Of a stretch of DNA of 45,019 bases, positions 16,758 to 25,746 are shown in pieces. Location of the stretch: NCBI GenBank assembly GCA_021787735.1, contig JAJYLL010000029.1:1-45019 (forward strand), written 5' to 3'. Position 1 is the first letter of the stretch; every line of letters starts with the position of its first letter. A program made the translations under genes and the position numbers. The notes beneath the pieces are model-generated. The model saw only the letters and a program-made list of their open reading frames with translations. It ran no database searches and was not told where the DNA came from. The DNA comes from Acidobacteriota bacterium (lineage in GTDB: Bacteria > Acidobacteriota > Terriglobia > UBA7540).

Positions 16758-19253
16758 TCAATTCACGCCAAATTTCCTAAAGGCATAATACTTTGGAAAG
16801 TCCATCATAAGCGTGAAAATGGCCGAGAACGCGAGCACGGCAAGAACTTGGATTAGCTTGAGAGAGGGGACAATGCCGCCATACACGCCGAGCAGGACAA
16901 ATGCGATCGTGGCGCCCACACTGGAAGCGATGAGAGCTTTTCCAGGAACCGAGTTCCAGAAAAAGCTCCTCTCCCTGACGACAAGAACTCTAAACTGGCT
17001 TGTGAAAACCAGCATCAGCATCACAAGCGTCCGAAGGTGGGCGAAACTCAGATGGAGGTAGTTGGCGCCCCACACCACGGCGATAATCCCCTCGACGACG
17101 AGTAACGCGCCGACGATCAGCGAAGCGAGGGTTATGTTCTTCACGTTCCAGCTATTTGGTGCGACGGTATGCGTGACGTTATCCGTTGCGACGGACATCG
17201 TGACAAAGTCGTTGGCGAACACCAGCAGCGACATCCCGAGAAGCGACAGCACCATCTTGTCCATCATGAAAAACCCGATCGTCAGGAGGCCGACAACCTG
17301 GATAACCTTGGTGACTTTGTTGATGACCCACGTCAGCATACGCTGGTAAGTCTCGCGGCTTCTCTTGATTGCATCAACGATCACGCTGACGCCGGGTTGC
17401 GTGAGCACCACGCTCGCCGAGGCCTTCGCGACATCCGTCGAATTGCTGACCGCGATTCCCATCTCGGCTTGCTTAAGCGCCGGCGCATCGTTCACTCCGT
17501 CGCCGGTCATGCCGACCAGATATCCCTTTGATTGAAGCAGCTTGACGATCCGGTATTTGTCCTCAGGATAAATTTCGGCAAAACCGTCGCTCGAGGCCGC
17601 TTTTCTCGCCTGCTCGTCCTCGCTCAGGCCCTCAAGATCACTGAGCCGTATAATATTCGTGCCGATACCCACCTGACCCGCGACCTCGCGGGCGATGGGA
17701 AGGGCGTCGCCAGTCAGCATGATGGGCTTCACCCCAAGTTCCCGAATTTCCTCAATCATCCTCTTTGCGTCCGGTCTTGGGGGGTCCGCCAGAGGAATGA
17801 GCCCGGTGAGCTTCAAGTCCTCGGGGTCTCCATTCACGGATTGCGCGACGGCAAGGGTCCTGTAGCCTTTTTGCGAAAAGGCTTTTATCTTTTCGTCAAC
17901 TTCCGCCAAGGTCTGGCCGTCCACTCCTTTGCACATGGCCAGAATGACCTGAGCCGCCCCTTTGACCACGCGATATCGCCGCCCTTCGGCTTCCACCACC
18001 GCTTCGGTGCGCTTAATCGCCGGGTTGAAGGGAGTATAGGAAATCTGCCGATGAGAATTCAAGTCGATGCCCCTGTCCTTGGCACAGTGGATGATCGCGA
18101 GGTCTATCAAGTCCATTCCCTCAGCGCGGGACGCCAGCACGGCGGCGCGGATTACATCATCTCCGCTGAACCCGGAAGATGGAACGCTGTCTCGGACGGC
18201 CAGCTCATTTTCTGTAATCGTCCCGGTTTTATCAAGGCACAAGACGCTGATCGAGGCGGCGTCCTCAATCGAGTCGAGGCGCGTTACGAGGACTCCTTCT
18301 CGCACCAGAGTCATCGCGGTTGCCGCCTGGACGATCGTCATGACAGCTGGCAGGGCGACAGGGACTGCACCCATCAGGAATACAAGGATAAACGTCAGGA
18401 TCAGCAGAATGGTCACATGCATCGTGAAGGCGAAGACTGCCACGACCAACGAAGCCACGATGCCCAGGTACATCATATACTTCACGATCGCCATCATGAT
18501 CTCTTCCTGATGCGACTTTGGTTTGGCGATCTTCACGAGTTCTGCGGTTTTGCCGAAGTACGTGTTTGAGCCTGTATTGATCGCGATGCACCTTGCCTCG
18601 CCGCGCCGGACCACCGCGCCGGAATAAACCACATCGGAGACTTGCTTTTCCACCGGAAGCGATTCGCCGGTCAGCGCCGACTCGTCAATGGACAGGTCTC
18701 CGGTAATGATCTTCGCGTCGGCAGGGATAATGTCGCCGAGCTTGACCAGCAGAACGTCGCCGGGCACGATCCCGCCTGCATCCTCCGTTGTCCAGTTGGC
18801 GTCGCGCAGGACTTTCGCTTTAATCGCAAGCCGTTGCTTGAGCAAGTCTACCGCTTTCTGCGATCCGCGGGCATGCAGGAATCCGATGATCGCGTTGATC
18901 GTTAGCAGGACAAAGATGATGATGGCATCCAGTTCGTGCGCTAGGATAAAAGAGAGCGCCATGGCGAGTTCCAGCAGCCACGGCATCGGTCCCCAGTATC
19001 GCCGTAAGAACTCGATAACAGGACTCTTCTTCTTCTCCGATATCTCGTTTCTGCCGAAAAAGGAGAGCCGTTCCTTTACACTCGGCTCGGAAAGTCCATT
19101 TTCGGTTGATTGAAGGAACTCGAAGGCAGCAGGAAGGGAAAGAGTTTTAAATTCAGAAGTTGGTTTGATCTGGAAATTCAATTGTTGTTGGCTCCATAAA
19201 AAATTATCTGACAATCCCGCCATGCAGACCCGCTGTGCTGGCTTAACCCGCAT
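16758..19253 (-). CDS. Plasma-membrane proton-efflux P-type ATPase (P3A type)
   Basis: ATP-driven cation pump of the fungal/plant H+-ATPase subfamily, 831 aa, predicted to expel protons across the inner membrane. Features in order: N-terminal actuator-leading segment (GLSEPSVKERLSFFGRNEI), helices 1-2 (about 88-125), actuator loop with TGES at 195-198, the PVALPA membrane motif near 298-303, phosphorylation site Asp341 in DKTGTIT, hinge GDGVNDAPAL, then helices 5-10 including FANDF in helix 6 where these pumps carry a key Asp. There are no metal-binding CPC/CPx motifs, arguing against a heavy-metal pump. The start is uncertain within the first 11 codons. It is encoded near an antiporter on the same strand, as an ion-homeostasis cargo pair. 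Confidence 0.92.
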   Translation of the reverse strand: MRVKPAQRVCMAGLSDNFLWSQQQLNFQIKPTSEFKTLSLPAAFEFLQSTENGLSEPSVKERLSFFGRNEISEKKKSPVIEFLRRYWGPMPWLLELAMALSFILAHELDAIIIFVLLTINAIIGFLHARGSQKAVDLLKQRLAIKAKVLRDANWTTEDAGGIVPGDVLLVKLGDIIPADAKIITGDLSIDESALTGESLPVEKQVSDVVYSGAVVRRGEARCIAINTGSNTYFGKTAELVKIAKPKSHQEEIMMAIVKYMMYLGIVASLVVAVFAFTMHVTILLILTFILVFLMGAVPVALPAVMTIVQAATAMTLVREGVLVTRLDSIEDAASISVLCLDKTGTITENELAVRDSVPSSGFSGDDVIRAAVLASRAEGMDLIDLAIIHCAKDRGIDLNSHRQISYTPFNPAIKRTEAVVEAEGRRYRVVKGAAQVILAMCKGVDGQTLAEVDEKIKAFSQKGYRTLAVAQSVNGDPEDLKLTGLIPLADPPRPDAKRMIEEIRELGVKPIMLTGDALPIAREVAGQVGIGTNIIRLSDLEGLSEDEQARKAASSDGFAEIYPEDKYRIVKLLQSKGYLVGMTGDGVNDAPALKQAEMGIAVSNSTDVAKASASVVLTQPGVSVIVDAIKRSRETYQRMLTWVINKVTKVIQVVGLLTIGFFMMDKMVLSLLGMSLLVFANDFVTMSVATDNVTHTVAPNSWNVKNITLASLIVGALLVVEGIIAVVWGANYLHLSFAHLRTLVMLMLVFTSQFRVLVVRERSFFWNSVPGKALIASSVGATIAFVLLGVYGGIVPSLKLIQVLAVLAFSAIFTLMMDFPKYYAFRKFGVN

Positions 19254-19769
19254 CGTCTGGCAGCGACAGCATAGCGACCATTCTCGACATGCTGCTAAAT
19301 AGCCCCCGACTCAAATGCCCTTCGGTCGGCAAAAGCCGAAAATGACCTCTATGCCTCTCCGTCCGTCCGCCTTCACGAACCGCCACAACTAGCTGGTCAG
19401 CTATCAGTGCTGAATCGGGTCCCATATGAAGTAACGCGTGAGCCACGGAACTTGACCTTCCGAGAGGTGCTGAAAGAGAGCCGAAAAGACCGGTTTATTT
19501 ATTCCCGGCTGTCAGCGGCCTTTCTAAGCGGGTTGATTACCCCTCAGGCTCACCTATATTGATGCTCATAAACGTCAAGAAGTTTCCGTGAGCTGTTCGA
19601 GACTAAATTCAAACCAAGCAGGCAGCCTTGCCGCCTGAATATCTTACCTCACGATGGAGGCAATGCATAACTGTAGCGAACTGAGAACAAGCGAGGGGGC
19701 CACCGGCGCCATCGGACATTGGAAATTCTTAGCAACGACAGGACGTTAACGAGACCGGACTTGTGGCCG
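19254..19769. other. 516-base gap between antiporter and proton-pump genes
   Basis: No frame here has a recognisable domain. As both flanking genes read leftwards, the stretch probably holds the promoter of the ATPase gene, but I see no strong -35/-10 pair. Its length argues against a tight operon between the two transport genes. Confidence 0.5.
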
Positions 19770-21032
19770 TTACTGGGGCTTCTCGCTCTCAAGAGGCTGC
19801 GGAATACTACGTCCTGCGGCGTCACCCGCCGCCGCAATCCTCTTGGCACGAACGCTCGCAACAACGACAAGCAGGTTGGTAACCAGAATCACCACAAAGG
19901 AGATCTGGATCAGATAAGAAAGGTACTGGCCGCGGCTTTCGATAATCTGGAGGGCCAGCACGACCGTAATGAGCCCTCGAGGCAGGAGCCAAACCGGCAA
20001 TTCGCGTTCGGCCGGAAGAGCCGCTCGCCAAGTCCATCGGCTGGCCACCACGGCCAGCCATCGAGTGACAAAAATAGCGGCCAGGATGCCCATAACAGCC
20101 CATTTGTATTTCCCAAGGCCTTGAAGCTTTACCACCACACCCATGAGAACGAAAAAGAATGATCGAATGAGGAAGGCAAGCTCTGAATGAAAGTGAAGAG
20201 TCTCAGAATAAGCTTCCGGCTCAGCGACTGATCTCATCGGCAGGGCGGCTCGATATGGCTTTAGCCTGCGGATGTTGGCCAGACAGAGTCCAAAGGCCAC
20301 TACGGCTACCAGGCCATTGGCGTAGGCGCGCTCCGCCCCCGCATACAAGAGAAGCACGACAGCAAATGTCAGCACCTGCCGGAACCCCCCTTCTGCCACT
20401 CGGGAAAGTAGCAGGCCCCAGACAAGCGCAACGACGATTGCAAAAATCACAGAGAGCCCAAGCTCCGTCACGAAAACGCCCGCGACATGAAGCGCCACCC
20501 CGCTGCTGGCCAAATGAAGCTTGAGCAGCGTGCCAACGGTGACGACGGCGAGGACATCGTTCAAGGACGCATCCAGCATCATGATGGTGCGGGCGGCCTT
20601 GCTGGCCTCAAGCTGTTGCAGGATGGGCAGAACCACCGAGCTGCTGGTGCAACCCAGCACGGCGCCCGCCAGGATCGCATCCTCAAAGGATGCGTGCAAA
20701 CCGAAACGCACGACCAGTGCCACTGCCGCCAGTGTAAGGGTATAGGCCAGGATGGAAAGAAGCAGCCCGGCCGGGAAATTCGTGACGGCATCCCGTATGT
20801 CGAGTTCCAATCCCCCTTCGAACAGAATGAGGATCAGTGCCAGGTTGCCGAAAAAACCGCTAATCGGGCGGAATTCGGAGGGGGCGACCACGTGCAAACC
20901 CGGGCCTAGGACGACACCAAGCGCCATGAGAATAATGACGTCAGGAATGCGGGTGTGATAGAAGAGTCGGTTCGCCGCGAAGGCCACCACCAGCAGGCCT
21001 CCCAGGAGAGCGAAAATTGTGGGCATGCTCAT
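19770..21032 (-). CDS. Cation:proton antiporter, CPA (NhaP-like) family
   Basis: Inner-membrane exchanger of about 420 residues, predicted to swap K+ or Na+ for protons. It starts at ATG 21030-21032 (MSMPTIFALLGG), where the first helix begins; an open frame continues 82 codons upstream but that part has no membrane or family character and crosses towards the IS. About 12-13 hydrophobic segments are present, with the conserved VLGCTSSSVVLPIL and DASLNDVLAVV motifs corresponding to the family's TSSxVV and ES/DxxND ion-site region. The C-terminus ends in a short basic tail without a TrkA domain. With the P-type pump it could couple proton extrusion to cation exchange. The ion is not determinable. 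Confidence 0.88.
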   Translation of the reverse strand: MSMPTIFALLGGLLVVAFAANRLFYHTRIPDVIILMALGVVLGPGLHVVAPSEFRPISGFFGNLALILILFEGGLELDIRDAVTNFPAGLLLSILAYTLTLAAVALVVRFGLHASFEDAILAGAVLGCTSSSVVLPILQQLEASKAARTIMMLDASLNDVLAVVTVGTLLKLHLASSGVALHVAGVFVTELGLSVIFAIVVALVWGLLLSRVAEGGFRQVLTFAVVLLLYAGAERAYANGLVAVVAFGLCLANIRRLKPYRAALPMRSVAEPEAYSETLHFHSELAFLIRSFFFVLMGVVVKLQGLGKYKWAVMGILAAIFVTRWLAVVASRWTWRAALPAERELPVWLLPRGLITVVLALQIIESRGQYLSYLIQISFVVILVTNLLVVVASVRAKRIAAAGDAAGRSIPQPLESEKPQ

Positions 21033-21267
21033 AAACGGAATGTCTCGTCGATATTCGTATTTAAGTACACTCTGACCATGAAAGACAAGTGTAAGGCAAG
21101 CGTCAGCGGGCCAGCAAAGGCTGTCGATTCCGAGTAATGACCCAATTTGATTCGTGGCACGGGCGTCCTCGCCCGTGCTGCGCTTAAAACACACGGCCAA
21201 GACGGCCTTGCCACAAAATACGAAACGAACTGAGTCATCACCCGATTCCCCCCAGAATCGCGAATGA

Positions 21268-22194
21268 TTAGAAGTCATTTGGCTTTGTTGACATGTTCAT
21301 GGGAAAGCAGAAATGCTTCAGGCGATAAAGATTGAAGCTCAGGCCGAGCAGCAGGGCTTGGCGCTGCTGCATAGACAACAGGTGGCCGGGCGCACGGGCC
21401 GAGAGTTTGCGCTTTACCGACGAGAAGACACTCTCAATCCGAGCCCGGTGTCGATAGAGCCGGCGCGGAAACGCTCGGCGCATCTCTGCACGTACCCCGC
21501 GGATACGCCAAGCTTTCTTCCCCCGCTTCGCCGGGATCACACTTCGTGCTCGGAGTCGCTGCCGGATGTAAGTGTGGTTCCTCTCGCTGTCGAACTCAGC
21601 CTCGGCCAGCACCAAACCGATAGGGGTCTGTTCGGAAGCTGCCTGCACGACAAGCGGCAAACTCGCGCAGTCGTTCCAGGGGCCGCGTCGGGCCATCTGT
21701 GCCAGGACGCATTGCCGGTCCAAGTCGACCACCACGATCCACTTCAACCAATATCTCCAAGGCAGCGGTTTTTGCCCATGATGATGCAGGCGGCGGACGA
21801 AGAAGGTGCTCACCGCCCCCGACGCCAAGCCCGTGGCATCGACTGCCACGCGAGCCCGCTTTCGACCCCCAGACCCTACCCCAGACAGCCGGCGAACGGC
21901 CTCGTCCACCGCTCGGGCCAGTGTGCGCTCGTCCACGCGTTGGAGGAAGCGGTACAACGTGGTGAAATCGGGTACGCTCCTCAACCCCAGGGCCTGGCGC
22001 AGTTCGCAGTGTTCCCCCAAGCGTACCTCTGCTTCTCGAAAGGTCCAGTCCTCATACCGCATCAAGCACAGGATGCCCAGAAGTTGCGGCTGCGTGAACT
22101 GATGCTTGCTGAATCGGGTTCGATAGGCTGGAAGCACCGCCTGACCTACTTCCCAAGCGATGCGGGCAAATACCACGAGTCCAACTTCCGCCAT
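21268..22194 (-). CDS. IS5-family DDE transposase
   Basis: 308-aa DDE transposase. An N-terminal helical domain (PQLLGILCLMRYEDWTFRE, then PDFTTLYRFLQRVD) is followed by the catalytic core: first Asp in VAVDATGLAS, second Asp region around AEFDSERNH, and Glu in RARIESVFSSVKRKLS near the C-terminus. The C-terminal codons run into the left inverted repeat and the stop overlaps the outermost base. The frame is intact, so the copy may be active. Start ATG at 22192-22194, close behind the right repeat. Confidence 0.88.
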   Translation of the reverse strand: MAEVGLVVFARIAWEVGQAVLPAYRTRFSKHQFTQPQLLGILCLMRYEDWTFREAEVRLGEHCELRQALGLRSVPDFTTLYRFLQRVDERTLARAVDEAVRRLSGVGSGGRKRARVAVDATGLASGAVSTFFVRRLHHHGQKPLPWRYWLKWIVVVDLDRQCVLAQMARRGPWNDCASLPLVVQAASEQTPIGLVLAEAEFDSERNHTYIRQRLRARSVIPAKRGKKAWRIRGVRAEMRRAFPRRLYRHRARIESVFSSVKRKLSARAPGHLLSMQQRQALLLGLSFNLYRLKHFCFPMNMSTKPNDF

Positions 22195-22295
22195 GGCGCT
22201 TACTGCCTCCGAGCAAACGGACCCTTCCGAAGGGCTGGCGCACTCAAATTCTCCTTGCTTGCCGTAAGGATGTCAACAGAGCCAAATGGCTTCTA
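21269..22295. mobile_element. IS5-like insertion sequence, complete
   Basis: Terminal inverted repeats of 26 bases with two mismatches bound the element: 21269-21294 (TAGAAGTCATTTGGCTTTGT...) against 22270-22295. Total length is about 1,027 bp, with one transposase gene filling it. No clear target duplication longer than TA is visible. The element sits just upstream of the antiporter gene, so it may have separated that gene from its original promoter. Confidence 0.85.
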
Positions 22296-22356
22296 GACAA
22301 GCCATGAGTAACGCCGTCTATAATGGACGCCCATTCGAACCTTCTACGTCTACATC

Positions 22357-22656
22357 ATGGCCGGCAAGTACCGCGCTCTGTACACTGGAATAACGAACGA
22401 TCTGGAGCGCCGGGTTTTCGAGCACAAGCACAAGCTGGCGCCGGGATTCACCAGCAAGTACAAAATCAACCGCCTGGTGTACAGCGAGACCTTCAGCAAC
22501 CCCCGCGACGCGATCCGCCGGGAAAAGCAAATCCAAGGGTGGCTCCGCGCAAAGAAAGTGGCTTTGATCATCTCCTCCAATCCGACCTGGAAAGACCTGA
22601 GCGAAGGCTGGTTTGGCAAAGAGAAATGCGGGGGTTCTTCACGGAGTTTACCCTGA
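22357..22656 (+). CDS. GIY-YIG family endonuclease (YhbQ/UPF0213-like), start uncertain
   Basis: Small single-domain nuclease-fold protein, 99 aa from the first ATG. The GIY-YIG hallmark appears as YVYIMAGKYRALYTGIT, with the first motif half (FYVYI) lying upstream of the only ATG. No ATG or GTG precedes it before the in-frame TAA at 22321-22323, so either a rare start (ATT near 22333) is used or the 5' end was lost. Later conserved residues are present: NDLERRVFEHK, the metal-site Glu region SETFSN, REKQIQGWLRAKK and NPTWKDLSEGW. Relatives are common stand-alone genes in acidobacterial genomes; the cellular role is unclear. Confidence 0.75.
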   Translation: MAGKYRALYTGITNDLERRVFEHKHKLAPGFTSKYKINRLVYSETFSNPRDAIRREKQIQGWLRAKKVALIISSNPTWKDLSEGWFGKEKCGGSSRSLP

Positions 22657-22896
22657 GCGCTATTGGCAACTGGAGGGCGAGCGGGTTCAGAATGACGGTG
22701 CGCGACGCCGCTGCGTTATTATCCTGCGCCTCTTCATTCGTCATCCTGAGCGAAGCGAAGGACCCCGGTACTTGCATTCGAAGCTCCCTGCCCCGCTTTT
22801 GGCCACCGCAAGCCCGCCTTCCCCCACTCAACACCCACAACTCTTAACCCAGAACCAGAGTGCACGTTTCCGTCCTTCATAATTCACAATTCATCA

Positions 22897-24217
22897 CTAC
22901 TGTCCGGTCATGGGATTTTGATTTCTGTCCAAGTTGCTTGAGCATATGAATTTGTTGTTAAAACAGCCCGTTTTCGATTTGAATTGCGGAGCCATTTTGG
23001 GCCATCCTTTCCTTGTATTTTGGGCGGGGATGGCCGATGCATCTGGGCAAAACGGTGTTCGCACAATTGATGGATTTTATTCCAGTTCGAGAATTCCGCC
23101 GGGCGGTGGCTCGTTATCAGGGCAACCGCAAGGTGCGCCGATTCTCCTGCTGGGACCAGTTTCTGGCGATGGCCTTTGCGCAACTGACCTATCGCGGGAG
23201 CCTGCGCGACATCGAGACGTGTCTGCGGGCTTTCGAGAGCCGGCTCTATCATCTGGGCATTCGCGGTCAGATCTCGCGCAGCACGCTGGCCGACGCCAAC
23301 GAGAGGCGCGACTTCCGGATTTACGCCGACCTGGCTCGGGATCTGATTGCGATCTCGCGCCCTCTGTATGCCGGGGAAGATTTCGGCGTCGATCTCGAAC
23401 AGACCGTCTATGCGTTCGACTGCACCATCATCGAGTTGTGTCTTTCCCTTTGTCCTTGGGCTCGATACCGAGCCTATCATGCCGGGGTCAAAGTGCACAC
23501 GCTGCTTGATCTGGAAGGAAACATCCCGGCCTTTATCACCGTGAAACCCGCGAAAATCCACGAAATTCATCTCCTCGACGAACTGCTGCCCGAACCCAGT
23601 TCGATCTATCTTCTGGACCGCTGGTACCTGGACTTCGCACGCCTTTATCATTTGCACCAAGCCCTGGCCTTCTTCGTCATCCGCTCGCGCAGGTCTTTCA
23701 GCTTTCATCGCCTCACCGCCCGCCCGGTCGACAAACTCACCGGATTGCGTTGCGATTAGACCATTCGTCTCAAGAGTTTTTATCCCGCTCAGGGCTACCC
23801 CGACCCTTTGCGTCGCATTCGTTATCACGATGTGGAAACCAACAAAACTTTGATCTTCTTGACCAACAACTTTCTCCTGCCCACGCTCACCATTCCGCAG
23901 CTTTACCGTTGCCGCTGGCAGGTCGAGTTGTTCTTCAAATGGATCAAACAGCATCTGCGCATCAAGAAGTTTTATGGGCTCTCACCCAATGCGGTCCAGA
24001 CCCAGATCTGGATTGTCCTCTCGGTTTACGTGCTCCTGGCTATCGTTCGCAAACGCCTGCAACTGGACCTCAGCCCTCACTCCATGTCACAAATTCTCAG
24101 CGTTACCTTGCTCGAAAAAATCTCCATTTTGCAGGCTTTTTCGCGTTTCGAACCTTCTGCCGAGTTGACTGCTTTCCGCAATCAACTCACTCTATTCAAC
24201 TTATGACCGGACAGTAG
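22897..24217. mobile_element. IS4-like insertion sequence
   Basis: Perfect 15-base inverted repeats CTACTGTCCGGTCAT at 22897-22911 and 24203-24217 enclose about 1.3 kb with one interrupted transposase gene. The element has landed inside a phage-type primase gene: primase codons resume immediately after the right repeat, but no primase sequence is found to the left, so an adjacent deletion probably followed. No target duplication is evident, in line with such a deletion. Confidence 0.82.
23037..24206 (+). pseudogene. IS4-family transposase with an in-frame amber stop
   Basis: From ATG 23037 the frame runs through an N-terminal DNA-binding region (RRFSCWDQFLAMAFAQLTYR) and the DDE core: first Asp in YAFDCTIIELCLSLCPWA, second Asp in the LDRWYLDFARLY segment (family usually DRGY), and Glu in YRCRWQVELFFKWIKQ matching the YREK signature. 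TAG at 23757-23759 interrupts it in LRCD-stop-TIRLKSF, where the next residue is normally Gln, so a single C-to-T change explains it. The rest of the frame is intact to TGA 24204-24206. Without suppression the product lacks the catalytic Glu. Confidence 0.87.
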
Positions 24218-25036
24218 CGATCAGCGGTCAGTCTCCACAAACTGGAGAGCGACCGCTTTTCAGTGGCTCGTCTGGTCGGTAAGCTGGCGAATATCTGCCC
24301 GGACTTGCCCATCTCTCACCTGACTGGGACTTCTATCTTCAAAGCATTGACCGGCGGCGACACGGTTCCAGCCGAGTATAAATATCGAGATTCCTTTGAG
24401 TTGGATCCTTTCTGCCGCTTGGTATTCTCCGCGAACAATCCCCTTTGGAGTGCTGATTCGTCAAACGCCTTCTTCCGCCGCTGGCTCGTCGTCCCTTTCA
24501 CGCGTACTTTCGAAGGTGGTGAGGAAATCCCAAGACCGGAGATGGACGCACGCCCGTCGAAACCGAGTGAATTGAGTGGCGTTTTGAACAGGGCCCTGCA
24601 GGCGCTGCAGCAAATTGAGGAAAGCAAGGGGCTCCTTGAGTCTGAAACCATGAGGGAAGCATTGGATGATTTTAGGAGGGTCACCGACCCCGTCGACGTC
24701 TGGCTGGACTCGCACACAATTGAGGGGGGAGATGTTCATGTCACCAAAAGGGAGTTGCTAGCTGCGTATAACGCGAGCGCTTTGAAGGCTGGGCGCCCGG
24801 TTATGACTGAGGCGGGATTTGGACGGGCTCTCCATCGGCTGCGGCCCGAGCTGGGAGAGGCACAGAGGACGGCGGCGGGGAAAAAAAAGGTAGGGGTGTT
24901 TACCTTGGCTTGGGGCTTCGCTCTCGAGAGGACTAAAACACAGTGGGGGCCGAAGTTAACTCGGTTCACGAGGTCTCTTTATTTGTTTTTTCTTTTTCTT
25001 CATTGCACCGAGGGAAGGAGGGGAGAACGCAGATAA
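24218..25036 (+). pseudogene. C-terminal part of a phage/plasmid (P4-type) primase-helicase, 5' end lost to the IS
   Basis: The frame is open directly from the IS border and reads AVSLHKLESDRFSVARLVGKLANI, inside the SF3-helicase part of P4-type primases. It continues with TGTSIFKALTGGD, AEYKYRDSF, RLVFSANNPLW and FFRRWLVVPF, then a DUF3987/primase C-terminal winged region (RRVTDPVDVWLDSH...). The Walker A block and the whole primase half are missing and are not found left of the IS. GTG 24263 could be an internal start but would give no ATP-binding site. Such enzymes start replication of phage satellites, so their presence identifies the island's origin. The last 20 residues are odd and may follow a frameshift. 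Confidence 0.8.
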
Positions 25037-25420
25037 CAATAAAAAAACCGCGTGAACCCAGTGAACCCTGTGATCTATGAAAGAACCGATGATGGTGTGT
25101 AACCGCTGCCAGTAGCTAGGTAATTGAAAACGTGAGCACGAACGCACCAGATGTCCCATAACAGCATAAACGCCAGTCACGAGATGATTGATTCAGCGGA
25201 ACTGGCGGCTCGATGGCGAGTTCCGAGGATGGAATGAAGGTGGAAGTTGCCATTTCGCGCACCGAAATCATCGCTGACCCCGTACGCATTGCGGACCTGC
25301 TGCCGGAAGGTCCGCCGCGCATCCTCAGTGCGGAACCGCGACGGCGCAAATTCAACTAGACGGCTGTACGGCAGGCCGTATATGCTGGGCGTGTGTTACT
25401 GATTCTGGAGGAGAACACGC
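25037..25420. other. Short gap with possible remnants of small phage-type genes
   Basis: Two tiny frames overlap at ATGA: 25151-25237 (28 aa, containing SAELAARWRVP, which resembles the first helix of an excisionase-type HTH and then stops) and 25234-25359 (41 aa, unrecognised). The first may be a truncated AlpA-like gene. I do not call either as a functional gene. Confidence 0.3.
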
Positions 25421-25597
25421 ATGCCCAAAAAACTGAGCAAGGTCAAAGTTACTGTCCGTCTTCCCGAAACGCTCTGGAAGAGAACACGAATAAGAGCGCT
25501 CAAGGAAGGCCGCAACGCCCAGGACATCATCGAAGATGGCCTCGAACTTTACTTCTCGCAACGTGGCAGGCTGCCTGCTCGAACCCCAGGCGCTTAG
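25421..25597 (+). CDS. Small ribbon-helix-helix-like protein
   Basis: 58-aa basic protein. The stretch KVKVTVRLPETLWKRTRIRA looks like the N-terminal beta strand and first helix of ribbon-helix-helix DNA-binding proteins, followed by a second helix (NAQDIIEDGLELYFSQ). GGAGGAG lies 8-14 bases before the ATG, a strong ribosome site. It precedes and overlaps the HTH gene and the integrase, so it may regulate excision or integrase expression. Family assignment is by pattern only. Confidence 0.6.
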   Translation: MPKKLSKVKVTVRLPETLWKRTRIRALKEGRNAQDIIEDGLELYFSQRGRLPARTPGA

Positions 25598-25715
25598 CGA
25601 TATCCTTCGTGTCCGGGTGGGTACTCTTGCCAATTGGCGGTCGAACGGGCAAGGTCCACCGTTCTACAGAGTGGGGCGGCACGTCCGCTACAATGAATCG
25701 GAAGTGCATGAATGA
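25536..25715 (+). CDS. Excisionase-like helix-turn-helix protein (AlpA/HTH_17 type)
   Basis: 59 aa from ATG 25536, or 50 aa from GTG 25563. The segment LLEPQALSDILRVRVGTLANW, then GPPFYRVGRHVRYNESEV, follows the helix-turn-helix-plus-wing pattern of MerR-like excisionases: GPPFxxxGRxVRY is the wing. It overlaps the ribbon-helix-helix gene in another frame and ends 31 bases before the integrase start. Position and fold suggest a directionality factor for the island integrase. The expected final aromatic residues after the wing are missing. Confidence 0.65.
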   Translation: MASNFTSRNVAGCLLEPQALSDILRVRVGTLANWRSNGQGPPFYRVGRHVRYNESEVHE

Positions 25716-25746
25716 CTGAGAGAGCGGAGAAAAGGAGGCAATCATC

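Noticed and set aside
17532..18569. Long plus-strand open frame opposite the P-type ATPase
   Set aside because: It is a mirror frame of a well-conserved GC-rich gene and has no domain of its own.
19243..19446. 67-aa minus-strand protein upstream of the ATPase
   Set aside because: No recognisable domain, no ribosome site, and it overlaps the probable ATPase promoter region.
21313..22296. 327-aa plus-strand frame across the IS5-like element
   Set aside because: It is antisense to the transposase and reads through the inverted repeat, so it is a shadow frame.
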